Part shown: piece by piece, positions 47,785 to 58,574 of the stretch
How positions within the stretch are numbered: position 1 is the first letter of the stretch
Layout of the letters: each line of letters begins with the position of its first letter
Origin: Struthio camelus
Lineage: Eukaryota; Chordata; Aves; Struthioniformes; Struthionidae
DNA length: 64,000 bases
Assembly: GCF_040807025.1 (NCBI RefSeq)
Contig: NC_090952.1
Location: forward strand, 27,835,068 to 27,899,067
Reading direction: 5' to 3'
Translations under genes and position numbers: made by a program
Notes under the pieces: generated by a model
Told to the model about the DNA's origin: nothing
Database searches by the model: none
Seen by the model: the letters and a program-made list of their open reading frames with translations, nothing else

Positions 47785-50689
47785 TCAGATTGTAGTCACG
47801 CTAGTAGTTACAAAAGGGTGTTGTGTAAATCTTCCCGCTGAAGCATATAAACTGGCCTCTGAAAACAGTGGGTAGGAGCCTAATTTTCTCATGCAACCCC
47901 CTTTTCCTGCCTAGTCATGCTGCTCGCTGGTAGTTTGCTTTGTTGTTCCTGCACCTCTCTTTGAAATAGATACGGGCACTGCCAGTGTACTGGAATTAGA
48001 TGGGCCATTGAGTTAGGTAGGTATACAATTGCTGTGTGTTAATTTTACTTGGCTTTTGAGACATAAAGAAATGAGTTGTAAGGCAAGAGCTGTTAGCTCC
48101 AGTCCTATGCTTTGTATCTGCTGAGCAGGAGCCAGTGGGCACTGTTATCAATGTAGCTCTATTTTAGCCTGCAGATCATTTTATTACACAGAAAAATCTG
48201 TCCCTTTTCCCCATAAAAAGGGAAACCTGATGTTCTTGAATCAAGCCCATAGCTTACCATACAATTATTCCCATGTAGTTTACTCTAAAATTTGCTAATG
48301 CTGTTTGACTTTGCCACAGCGGTGGTGGTGCAAAGGTACCGCTAAAGTAAGGTTCCAGCATTTGCTACCTGCCCCTTGATTCGTTTTACTTGGTGAAAAC
48401 ACACACTTGTCAAAAGAGAGAAGGCTGGGCTTTATGGTAGAAGCTTTGGAGGGCGCCTCCATTAGTTGGAGATTTAACATGGTTCTGTAGCAGAAGATGA
48501 CTTTGGGGGGATTCCTCCAGGGATAGGATTGATTTCTTTCAGCCAGTGGCTGTGTGTCTTGGGCAGAAGGAAGTACTCTAAATGTGGAAAACTTATGTGA
48601 AATATTAATGTTATGTTCCAGAAGAGTAAATAAGAATGAGACAGAAGGAGGAAGGCTTTTAATTTTCTGGCTGGGTTGTTGGACGTCACTGAAGATCTCA
48701 CAGGCTTCATACTTTTCAGAAACGTTTTTCAGAAGTACACGTTGCGCTTGTACATGGAGTTTCTAGTTTTATTTACTGAATCTTTTTGATTTACGCCACT
48801 ATTGGCTATTTCCTTTCCGTTTTTGAATTTTTGCCATGTGGAACCTGTTTCATAACTGACGTGAGCTTTGGCAATTTGCAAGAGCCATATTAATGGTGTA
48901 GGATATTGAGTATTAAGCAGTCACCTGTGTCTGTACGTTGTGGTAGATTGGTCACGCTCCTGTGGCTTCTGATTCGGATGTTGCCAATTGAAAGCATTGA
49001 TATACTTTGCTGGAAAATCCTGCAGTTTCTGTGTATATTGTAGGACAGGAAATCTCAGGGGCAGTCCAACGCTCTTCACCTGTACGTTTGCAGCTGTGGC
49101 ACTCTTCATAAACTGTCTTTTGTTTGCTCTTTTTTTTGTTCTTTGAAAACTAATGGAGCAGAGCAAAACTCTGAAGTAAGCTAATATGCTTTATTAGTAT
49201 AGCAAGCTATTTTAACATTGTCTTCAGCTACTGAAACACTAGAAAAATACATCGTTTTTGCATACTAGAAAATGCCATATCTAAACTGATTATCACTGTC
49301 CTCCTTTTGCAATGCATGGCTCCCCTAGGCCTCACAAGCTTCTGTGCAGCCCTTACTGCTAAAAGTAGATGTCCTCCATGTAAGCTATAGTTATTTTTGG
49401 ATTTCTTTGAAGAAAACAGCATTTAGCATATGTCATCTTGTATGTATGTCAGAATTAATGCTTTAGAGTATCTTATTCAAGGAGGAGGTCGTTGTTAAAC
49501 ATTATTCTATTTTCTGCACGGTCTGAAACGCAGTTAGATGTGCTTTGTTTTTCAGGCATGGGGAAACGTGATGCCTGCACCAAAGATTTGTGTAGTTTAC
49601 ATGATTCAGAGTATGTCTGAGTTAGGAGGATCAGCTGTTTGAAAGTGTGTTAACACATTCTTTTAGAAAATATTTTCAAACAAGTTATTGGTCATGTTCT
49701 CCCTAAGGAAGAGTTGAATGACTACTAAAGTGTTTCTAAAGGTGCTAGGTATCTTATCTGAACAACACCAGTGTCTGAAACTAATGTTTTAAATACATTA
49801 GCTAGTGCATTTTTAAACATGACCTAATTTGCTAGTCTGTACCTGCCCACACAAAGAAAAAGAGAAGTCTGCACTGCCTGCGTGTGCGTGGAGGGAAGGA
49901 GAGAGAGCGCAAGCACACTTGCCCAACGCACGTCCTTGGTTTGCTCAGCCGAACTTCCATGGTTTTGTTTCTTATCCCCTTGTTTCTAGGTTTATTTAGC
50001 TTTTAGCCAGCCAGGTTCTTCACAGAAGTTAAAACAGGATGTCCTGCGTGGCTTGGTTCAAAGGCCTCATGTCCGAGCCAGGCACGTGGCTTCTACGAGG
50101 CCATGAGCTCTGCTGTCCGTTGTGGTCTGCCTCTGACAGAAACCCCAATGGCTTGAGAAGTTCCTTGGTGGCGAAGTGTAGTACAGGCCAGATCTGGAGG
50201 GGGAGGACTTGCGTTTGTGCAAGTGGTTGTCCTGGAGCCTCACCTTCTCCACCAGCCTCCCATAGGGCTGGTTCTCTTTGAAGCTGAGGCTCAAACTTCT
50301 TAGCTGCTGACAGAGAGTGTCATCTGCCTAATTTGTTCTGATTCCCTGGTGTAAGAGCGGACTGAAAGGATGGAGGCCACGAGCGCTGTGGGGTTCATCT
50401 GAAGTCACTTCAGGAATATGCTGATGCTACAGAATCAGAATTGCTTAAGCTCTTGCTTGGATTCGGCACGGTAAAACAAAGGATATGATCCATCATTTAA
50501 ATCTTCCTGTGTAGCCCAGCTGCGTATTTCAAGGGATTATCTCTTATCACCCAGTTCCTCTTCCTCTCCCATTGCATTGCCTCGGTGATGCCAGGGCCAA
50601 GACTGACACTGGACACTTAACAGCCGAGGAATTAGAAAGGCAGATGTAGCACCCGTGCCATTTGATCAGGTCCCACTTAAGCTTTCTGG
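47785..50689. other. Intron 1, AT-rich unique DNA
   Basis: Predominantly AT-rich sequence without credible coding frames. No repeat family recognised, though older remnants may be present. Confidence 0.55.
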
Positions 50690-51240
50690 ATCCCTAAGCC
50701 GCTGTGCAGAGTGCGGTGGGACGAGCCCCTGGGCTTGCTCGGAGGTGTCAGGCTGTCTCCTCCTCGGGACTTGGAGCGCTCGGGAGTCCCAGGCTCGCCT
50801 CCGCCGCCGGGCTGCGGAGCGGTTTGGGGCTCCCTTCTGGTGACACCGCGGGCCCCTCTGGCTGGGGGGGGCCGTGGGGGAAAGGCTGCTCTTTAATTTA
50901 AGTTTCTCTGCTCAGGCGTCTCGGGCTCCCAGAGGCCTGCTGCCAACAGAGCTCTCCTTGTTTACCCAACTCTGAGGAATCGGTTTACAAGGCTCACAAA
51001 TACCCTTTTCACCTTTCCCATCAGAAAACACCTCCCGAAACAATGAGGAAATTGGACGCTGCCACCTGATAGCTCCCAAGGAACCTGCAGAGCAAGGAAT
51101 TCGCTAAGCAAACAGGCTTCTGTACGCGGCCTGCAAGAGGAGCCGCCGAGCACGGCCTTTGTGCCCGGCTATTGAGGGCGGCGGGGCGGCCTGCTGGGAG
51201 GCCATTCAGCGGCCCAGCACGGGAGGCTTGGCCCGTCTCC
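50690..51240. promoter_or_regulatory. GC-rich patch followed by candidate regulatory segment
   Basis: 50690-50890 is GC-rich. The adjoining 50950-51130 is unique and contains a forkhead-type TGTTTAC at 50959-50965, AACAATG (SOX-type) at 51039-51045 and an E-box CACCTG at 51063-51068. Together they form a plausible enhancer-like cluster about 6.5 kb before exon 2. No direct evidence of function. Confidence 0.22.
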
Positions 51241-52949
51241 GGGTGGGAGGTGGGCAGTTACAAGTGCTACCCAAAAATCACCTCTAGGGGCTTTAAGTGA
51301 TCACCCTGCTAATAACGCAAGTAAAGGCCATGAGCGCTCCCCTCCCGACATGCTCCGTCCGAGCGTGTGCAGCCCCCAGTGCCCGTCACCCATCTTTTTT
51401 TTTTTTTTTTCCCTCTTAACTTTAATGTTTATACTTCATCTTTCCCGCTGTCATCAATTCCACCACCGGGGGGAAAAAAAAAAAAGATGCTGAGACATTA
51501 TCTATTAGTGGTTAACTGATGAGATGCAAACTCTAACTAAAATAAAGCTGGCACCTTCCTCCTCATCCCGAGCAGTGCGAGGAGCGGAGGAGCCCGGGGA
51601 GGCCACTCTGAGGACACATAGTAAGCACGAAGGTGCGTTTCCAGGAGGAGGAACCTGTTGTGGTGCCAAGGGCAATCAGGAAGGCTTTGTCCTCTCCAGC
51701 GATGTGCTGTGGTGTAAGCCGCAGCGGATGGAGGCTGCGCTCCAGCTGTGCGAGCAAGCGAAGCGGCCTCCTGCCCTAAATCCCCATTGCAGCAGCACGA
51801 ACGTTTGGGGGTGAGGAAGCTATCTCTTGTGGTTGCAAGGCTCAATCTCATAAAGCACTTGAGATTTTTCTGAGAAAAAGGAGGCATAGCTGAGTAGAGC
51901 ACATTCCTGATCCGCATGAGTTTTAAGTGCCTGCCTATTTTTGCAGTGACTTGGACTGTTTCAGCTAAAGCCTTTAAACACGTAAGGCCCTCAGGGCAGA
52001 AACACGTCAGGTTGTGCAGCACCCTGTACTTTCACAGGCTTTCAAAACTATTGCTTCCTCTGACATATGTTTGGCCCCAAAAGCCTAGCATCTGAGGGGG
52101 ATGCACAAGCAGCACTTGGTGGGTTCAGGTGGCTGCGTGCCGGGTCTCCGAAGCAAGGTTCGGGGTAGCCGGCAGGACTCCAACTGCAGTGCTTCTGAGC
52201 TTGCATCGGCACGCAAGAGAAGGGGGAGTGCAGCGCATGGTGTGGCGGGCTCGGTGCTCCAGCCCACATCACTGCACACGTAGCCCAAGCTGTCGGGCCA
52301 CAGTTTGCTCGTGAGAGTTGTGGCAGTTGGAGGTGTTAGGCAGTCGGCGAACGTCCACGTTGTGCTGTGTACAGACAGGTGGGGAGAAGGCAGAGTGCCG
52401 TGGCCGAGTGCTGCAGCTCTCTTTGGGTTCTTGACTTGTATCGTGGGTTAGAATATCGCTCTGGCCACGTTACAGAGAGAGATGACGTTGATGGCTCCCC
52501 CTCCTGAAGGCAGCGCTGGCCTGCCAGGTGGCAGCCTCTGCTCTGCCTGGGTTGCTTTGTGCTGTTGTTCCCTGCCTTTGGTGGTGGCAAACAGATCATC
52601 TGCCTCTTCCAGAGATTCTGCTGTAGCAAGGAAGGCTGGTTACTACAGGTGTAGGTAAACACACTTCCATACCTGCTCCCCTTTCCCTGTGTTATAAGTG
52701 TCGGTATTTACCTTTAGAAGGGTTTTGAGATAAAAGATGCCACAAATAACTCTACAGACGCCATCTCTACAATGTGGTTTCCTTCTTTAAAGCAACCCTG
52801 TCATGGTTGAATAAGACTTTGGTGGGAGGACCTGTGTAAACAGAAGTAGCCAGAAAAGTGCTGTGCTCATCTTGCAAAAGGCGGTTGCTGAAAAACTTGT
52901 GTGACTGTGCTTGCTCCCGCAGTCTTGGAAGTAAGAGTAAGCGAGTAGC
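51241..52949. other. Intron 1, unique non-coding DNA
   Basis: Contains a T16 run at 51395-51410 and an A-run near 51474-51485. A 161-codon minus frame over 51537-52022 lacks a recognisable domain. Nothing else recognised. Confidence 0.5.
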
Positions 52950-53100
52950 ATGCTGGGCTGGAGTCTCCATCCTTGGAGATACTCAAAAGCCATCTGGACA
53001 CAGTGCTGAGCAATGTGCTCTAGGTGACCCTGTTTGACCGAGGGGTTGGACAAAATGATCTCCAGAGGTCCCTTCCAACTTCGACCGTTCTGAGATTGGG
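52950..53100 (+). mobile_element. CR1 LINE 3' end, sense orientation
   Basis: Carries the hallmark CR1 3' block: CTTGGAGATACTCAAAAGCC, CTGGACACAGTGCTG, GTGCTCTAGGTGACCCTG, then GGTTGGACAAAATGATCTCC and AGAGGTCCCTTCCAAC. The terminal octamer tail is decayed to TTCTGAGATTGG. It is heavily 5'-truncated, as is usual for CR1. Confidence 0.9.
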
Positions 53101-53499
53101 TGGTTTGCAGGTTCCTGTGGCATGCTGGAGGAGTGCCGCCTCCCAGCTGAGGCAGGGGAGGATTCACAGCAAAGGCACTGGGTGCTCCCGGGCTGGGGCA
53201 ATGGGTGCGGGCTGTCTCTTGCTGGTGCCTTGCCAGTTCTGTCTGCAAGGAGCCTCATAAACCGGCTCCTGCATCTCCCTTGCGCTGCGCTGCATCTGTG
53301 AGTGCCTGGCCCTGGCTGCTAGGCAAGTAGCCGGCGGCCACAGGGGAGGCAGCCAGAGGGCACTTACCAGCTCTGTGCACCCTCCCAGCCCCAACGGTGC
53401 CGGGGGGGAGGACAGGCTCTGAGGGCGCTCTGCCCTCTCTGGATCAGGCTGTGTCACCGGCTTGCTTGCACCTCAAGAGCTGGCTTATACCTGCTGGAG
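53101..53499. other. Intron 1, unique non-coding DNA
   Basis: Moderately GC-rich sequence immediately after the CR1 tail. Open frames on the minus strand have no recognisable domain. Confidence 0.5.
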
Positions 53500-53880
53500 C
53501 TGTCTGAAGTAGGTGTTTAAATAGGTTATTACTTCAAGCAACAGCCATCGTCCTTCCTGATGCTTTACCAGTCTGCCGTATCCTAATTTAAGTTGTCTAA
53601 TACAGCACATGTATCACACTGCGTCTCAAAATGCTTTATTATGCAGATGCCAGTCACAGTTTTCATCGTTAAAGTTGAATTTCATTTTGATTCCCCCCTT
53701 ACTTTTAAAAGAGGGAAATCAAATTCTTTGTTATAGATGAAGAATACAGCAGATACTCCCCCAAATTACAGCATATGCTCCTAGGGCACAATGAATTTCC
53801 TGATAAATTTAACGGCAGATCTGTTCATTCTTTCCAGTTAACATTAATTTAAAGATGTGTCCTTGTAAAGACAAGTCACC
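53500..53880. promoter_or_regulatory. Candidate intronic regulatory segment
   Basis: A low-repeat AT-rich stretch with ATTACTTCAAG, CTAATTTAAG, CTTTATTATG and several ATTT/TAAT cores, with no open frame. It looks like conserved non-coding DNA in composition, but there is no alignment to support it. Confidence 0.22.
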
Positions 53881-56800
53881 TTGTGTCAGAGTGTAATTTT
53901 TTTTGCCTTCAGTGGTACCTCTGAATCAAAATTTCCCATGTATAAAACTTGCTCTAGTGGTGTACACAGACTACTTCTGGAAATGTTTGGGTGCTTTGTT
54001 TTCTCTGCTGCTGTTGTGATAAATGTTTTTCGCTTCCTTCTTTTGAAGGCGATTTGGAGACTTTCTGGGAGAACTGTCCTCTTAGATAGTGGGGACCATT
54101 TTCAGTCTTCTGTAGGATGGTAGTTACAAGCCATTGCTTGTGACAAAACAAAATTTTAGGTGAAAAATCTTGATGTATACTGAAGAGTTCAGAGAGCAAT
54201 GAAAGATATTTTGACGATGCACACCCCAGGAGTTTCTTATCATTGCTAATGCTGTACACCCTTTTAACTCAGAAGCAGCCCTCCTGCTGGAGAGGGAGTA
54301 AACTAAGGGGGAAATGGAGGAGAAAAAATCAGGGAAATTGAAGGACAAAGGGTAAATGTGTATGCACGCAGGAATGTTGCTGGCAGGAAGCAGCAGTTGG
54401 AGGGTGCGCATTGTCTAGGCTGCGGTGGTCTGTGATGCAAAGCAGATACAAGCCTTGTCGTCCTAATCAGCATGTCCTACTGGGAGAGGGGACTGTGGGG
54501 GGAACTGGGAAAGCTGCTCTTAAGAGCATATCCAAAAGCCCTTCTTGGAACTGTGTTATTTGCATGTAGTGAGAAGCGCTGCCTGCCCTAGCTGATACTA
54601 ATTTCTTGCGTGCTGTTCACGTATGAAACTTGAAAAATGTTCCTAGACTAATTCCCAGGCAGAAAACTGTGTGCTTATGAAGTTAAGGCTGAATGTTCAT
54701 GGAAGAAAATCGGTTTATAATTTTATCCTCAAAATAAATAAAACAAACATAGGCCTTGGTTCTGAGTCATATAAGATTAAGAAGTGCCAATAGGATATAG
54801 TGTTTAGATGTTCCCAGCTGCGTTCCTGTGACTGCTTCATGCTCCCTCCCCATGTTTTTCCAGTCCTCCTATACTTAAAAATCAACTTGACCTTAACCAA
54901 GACCGCAAGGACTATTATGCCATAAATGCTGGTTGATGTCATGTGAACTGATAGGTTTGCAATCATTGCAAATGCCCCATTGGCCAAAGCAGCTGTGATG
55001 GCTCTCGTGGTGCTGAGATGGAAGGTGGATAGGAGCCTTCTTTGCTTGCCCTGGAATTGCAAGACATCTGCTTTACTTGTTTGTGGCTTCCTGTTTGGCA
55101 TCTCTTGGGCAGGAGGGAGCCAGCAGAGGCTGAAGGAGGGAATTTGAGTCACTTGGGAGTTCTTTGCCAGAAAACGTCTGACTCAGCCCAACTGTGGAGA
55201 AATGAATGTGGGATTCAGCTGCCTCTTAGGGTGGGAACCTGTGAGTGAGCATGCAAGTGTTTACTTGCGCTGCATGTCTGTGGCCTCTCACAGGGTGGGG
55301 ATGGTGAGCAAGGGGAGGGAGGGGCAGGGGCTTCTCTGCATCTTCTACTAAATGTCTCCTGGGATTGCATCAGGGCTTAGGTAGTGGGTGGGGGAAGCCT
55401 TTATTGCGTGTAACGCTTTGGAAATGGTATTTTGGCAAACAGCCAGGTGACCTACTTGGTAATGTAAAGGCAAAGCACGGCTCACTTGCCAGAAACGCTG
55501 GGGCTGGAGTGGGGTTGCACCACTCGCTTTGCAAGTGGCTGCAAACGAGCACGATAAAGTTGTTCTGCTGCCTGCCATTGTTCTCGGTGTTTGGTCTTTG
55601 CAGGCCGAGAGCTTGGTCATTTAGGAGTTAAGTTCCCTGCTTCTTTTATGAAGTTACTGTATAGCCTTGTTCCAGAAGTCATGACTTTTATGAAACTTAA
55701 TTACTTCCCGCAAGCTTACATGGCAAAGGTGCAGCTAGTGAGCTGATGCGTGCTGCTGGTATCGAAATTGGAAAGATCCTATTTCCCCTTTCAGCCTGGA
55801 GCCCTGGTGGAAGCGGTGGCTTCCTTTGGACCTGACAGGTACCTCCGGAGCTGTAGCTGACAAGTTCCTACTTGTGCTTGAGGCTGAGTCGTAGCTCTTC
55901 CTGCGTGTGACCTGGCAGGAAGGATTGGGCAGATAACACATCTGAGTTAAACCCCTGAGTCTGGGGGGTGCCTAAAAGGCAATATTACCTGCTGTCCCTG
56001 TGTCTTGCCTCATCTTGTTGAGCTGGGTGAGGGCAAGAGCTGGAGCTACTCCACTCTGACCCACTGGGCTAGAAAAGAGAGGCAGATGATGTCTGTCCTG
56101 GCTGTCTCTTCCTGTACTACAGCTTAACCTGAACTTTGGAGTCCTTGCCAAGGGCATCAGGGTGTGTGTGTGGGCTTGGGCTCCATCTCCTGTGCCTGCC
56201 TTCTTGGAGCCTGCCTGCTGTGTAAATCTGGAGCTCGTGCAGTGAGAGGCCTGAAGCCTGGACTGCTTGGGTTCTGGTTTCAGCTCCTTGGCTTCTTGCT
56301 AAGACTTGTATGAGAGCCACGGAGCAGGTTGGTCTTGTATGTTTGATCTTGTTTCCTTGGTGCCTGTGCAGCTGCCTCTGGGGAGAAGAGGACCTAGTGG
56401 CTCTGTTCCCCAGGAGCTGAGTGTGATTAGTGTTGGAACAGGGTCACGCAGGGACTGGTAGTGTCTGAGAGAAGAGGAGGAGAGCTGTAGATGTACGTCC
56501 TATCGAGGCACGCACTCTTCAGTCTTCACAGTGCCTAAATTACATCAGGGACCTGCAGCAGAGATAGCTTTGCAGTAATAGTCGTTCCCACGCTCTCTTC
56601 TATGAAGAATGCATTATGTTGCTTACATCAAAGTAGATACTCTGCTGCTTCCCTCCTTGTTGCCCCAGTCCTCTACTTCACAATGAAAAAATACCAGAGT
56701 ATTACTTTACAATAATGAAATCTGAATGTTAATTATCAGCATACTGCCTTCCTTCCCTTCCCTTAGTAATGCCCTGCCTTCCAGCCCCAAATAGCTTTCA

Positions 56801-57494
56801 TCCCTCCTTGCTCTTCTCCATCCGGTCCTCCCACGCTCCTGGGCATACCATCGAGCTGTGGCAACTGCTGTGTTGGTAAAAGTTCTCCTGCTAGATACCC
56901 ATGGAATTCCTGCCCTTAAATGGAAGGGGAAAGAAAGTAACTGGGGTGTGGACGGGATCCCTCCCCGCTCTTTGGTTGTCAGGACTTCTCCCTGTGCCAA
57001 GTCATCTCCTGTCGCTGCAGGAGGCTCATGACCTAGGTGTCAAGCGTGGCAGCTTGGGCAGAGCTGTGCTGTTCCCAAAGAGCCCGGGCTGCAACAGGCT
57101 GTTTTAGTGAGGAGAGCAATAGGAAGATGCAATTCCCTTACAGGCCGGTGCTGCTTGCTAGCTCGTGTTATTTCCAGCTGTGGGCCTGGGGAAGGGTAAT
57201 CGCCTTCGTAGCAGCAGGAAGGCTGGCAAGCGGGAATGAACCGAGGGAGCCCCTTTTTCCTGTTGATCAGCAGCCTGCACTGACCCCTTGCGCATCCAGG
57301 GGTGGTGAAGGAAGAGGAGAACTTTCTTCTTGTATCAAAAAACATTTTGTGGAAGGAAAACAGCAGGGTTTCCGCCTGAGACAAATCGCGTAGCGTAGAA
57401 AGCGGGGTTCGGCACGAGGTGAAATGCGTGGGTGTTGCGCGAGCCGTGCGGTTGTTGCCCGCGTAGTTCTCTTGCCGTGTTTGAATGCATAGAC
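53881..57494. other. Intron 1, unique non-coding DNA
   Basis: AT-balanced. A 145-codon minus frame at 54715-55152 includes a hydrophobic stretch but no domain I can name. Nothing else recognised up to the branch point of exon 2. Confidence 0.5.
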
Positions 57495-57528
57495 AACTAA
57501 CATCTTGCCCTCTCTCCTCTCCTTCCAG
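57495..57528 (+). other. EFNB1: Branch point and acceptor of intron 1
   Basis: A near-perfect branch consensus AACTAAC ends at 57501, with the likely branch A at 57500, 28 bases before the end of the intron. A pyrimidine-rich tract follows and ends with AG at 57527-57528. The next base completes Lys39, confirming the site. Confidence 0.85.
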
Positions 57529-57806
57529 ATTCATGACTGGGAAAGGGCTGGTCATCTACCCGGAGATTGGGGATAAACTGGACATTATCTGCCCCAAGGC
57601 GGAGCCGTCCAAGCCTTACGAATATTACAAGCTGTACCTGGTGAAGAAGGACCAGGCAGATGCCTGCAGCACTGTCATGGATCCCAACGTGCTGGTGACT
57701 TGCAACCGGCCCGAGCAGGAGATTCGCTTCACTATCAAGTTTCAGGAGTTCAGCCCCAACTACATGGGCCTGGAATTCAAAAGACAGCAAGATTACTTCA
57801 TTACAT
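57529..57806 (+). CDS. EFNB1: Ephrin-B1, coding exon 2 (Eph receptor-binding domain)
   Basis: Encodes the third base of codon 39 through residue 131 plus one base of codon 132 (278 bases, the same size as exon 2 of human EFNB1 as I recall it). It covers most of the ephrin receptor-binding domain, a cupredoxin-like beta barrel outside the cell. [18 protein letters not shown] at residues 43-60 is the family's first strands. Cys60, Cys85 and Cys97 are three of the four disulfide cysteines; the fourth lies in exon 3. The receptor-contacting G-H loop reads [10 protein letters not shown] at residues 113-122; Tyr-Met at its tip marks ephrin-B1, where ephrin-B2 has Leu-Trp. The exon ends ACAT|GTGAGT, a strong donor in phase 1. 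No stop, frameshift or missing key residue is visible. The open frame continuing to 58000 is intron. Confidence 0.97.
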
Positions 57807-58388
57807 GTGAGTCGCCCTCTTCCTCGCCGCCCAGCTGGCAGTCCCCGGGGTCTGGAAGATGGGGCGTTGTGCGGGCTTCGCTGGGCGCAGGCGCGCTGCG
57901 CGGCAGGAGGGTGCACCCGCCGCCCGCGGGAGGGCTGCGCCGGCGGCCTGGAGAGTGTCGCCAGGCACTTGCTGCTGACTTGGCTGGTGCTAATAGCTGA
58001 CACGTATGGAAAATATTTCCCTGCTGGATGGGAGAGGGGAGAAGGGGGAGGGTGGCTGGTGCGAGGGGAAGAATGTGCCGCTGGCCGAGTGGATTGCTAG
58101 CCCTTATCTAGCCAGCGTACCGTGCTCCTGGCTGTCCCTGCCCCGCTGCCCCCGACCCTGTCCTCACTCAGCTATAGGAGCGGGGAATGCTTTCTCCAGT
58201 TCAGATTAGACCGGCCCTGCAGGAGGAATGGATTTCTCCATATCCGAAGCTTTTTCACTGTGTTGGAGCTTATATTTGATACCGGCTTCTGCGTTTAGAG
58301 GTTATATGGGGCCTTTCTTCTAGGACTTACCCTGGAACTGGGAAGATCTTGATGTAACAGTAGGAACCTGGCATAACAGTGACAAATT
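57807..58388. other. Intron 2, unique non-coding DNA
   Basis: GC-rich just after the donor (about 57820-57980), then AT-balanced. Nothing else recognised. Confidence 0.55.
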
Positions 58389-58574
58389 GGGTGACTGAGC
58401 ACTGGACCAGGTTGCCCCGAGAGGTAGTGGAGTTTCCTTCCCTGGAGGTATTCAAAACCCACCTGGACACGATCCTGGCCAATGTGCTCTAGAGGACCCT
58501 GCTTGAGCAGGGTGGTTGGACTAGATGATCTCCAGAGGTCCCTTCCAACCCCAACCCATCTGTGATCCTGTGAA
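58389..58574 (+). mobile_element. CR1 LINE 3' end, sense orientation, well preserved
   Basis: Reads almost as a textbook avian CR1 3' end: GCACTGGACCAGGTTGCCC, GAGAGGTAGTGGAGT, GGTATTCAAAACCCACCTGG, GTGCTCTAGAGGACCCTGCT, GGTTGGACTAGATGATCTCC, AGAGGTCCCTTCCAACC, and a short octamer-type tail CTGTGATCCTGTGA. About 185 bp remain, so it is 5'-truncated. It is clearly closer to consensus than the copy at 52950, so probably younger. Confidence 0.95.

Larger units (their letters stand above)
10040..57528 (+). other. EFNB1: EFNB1 intron 1 (47,489 bp)
   Basis: GT-AG intron, phase 2, between the two coding exons. No other gene could be recognised inside it on either strand. Its contents are itemised in separate entries: CpG-dense blocks, CR1/L3 LINE remnants, homopolymer tracts and candidate regulatory segments. 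The phase and position agree with the human EFNB1 intron 1 as known from that gene, but the length is far greater than the whole human locus, which is about 13 kb. Confidence 0.9.

Noticed and set aside
57529..57806. Assignment to EFNB2 instead of EFNB1
   Set aside because: The G-H loop is [10 protein letters not shown] rather than the Leu-Trp form of ephrin-B2, and the N-terminus [12 protein letters not shown] fits ephrin-B1.
57485..58000. Frame of 171 codons covering exon 2
   Set aside because: The first 44 bases are intron (branch point, pyrimidine tract) and the part after 57806 is intron past a GTGAGT donor.
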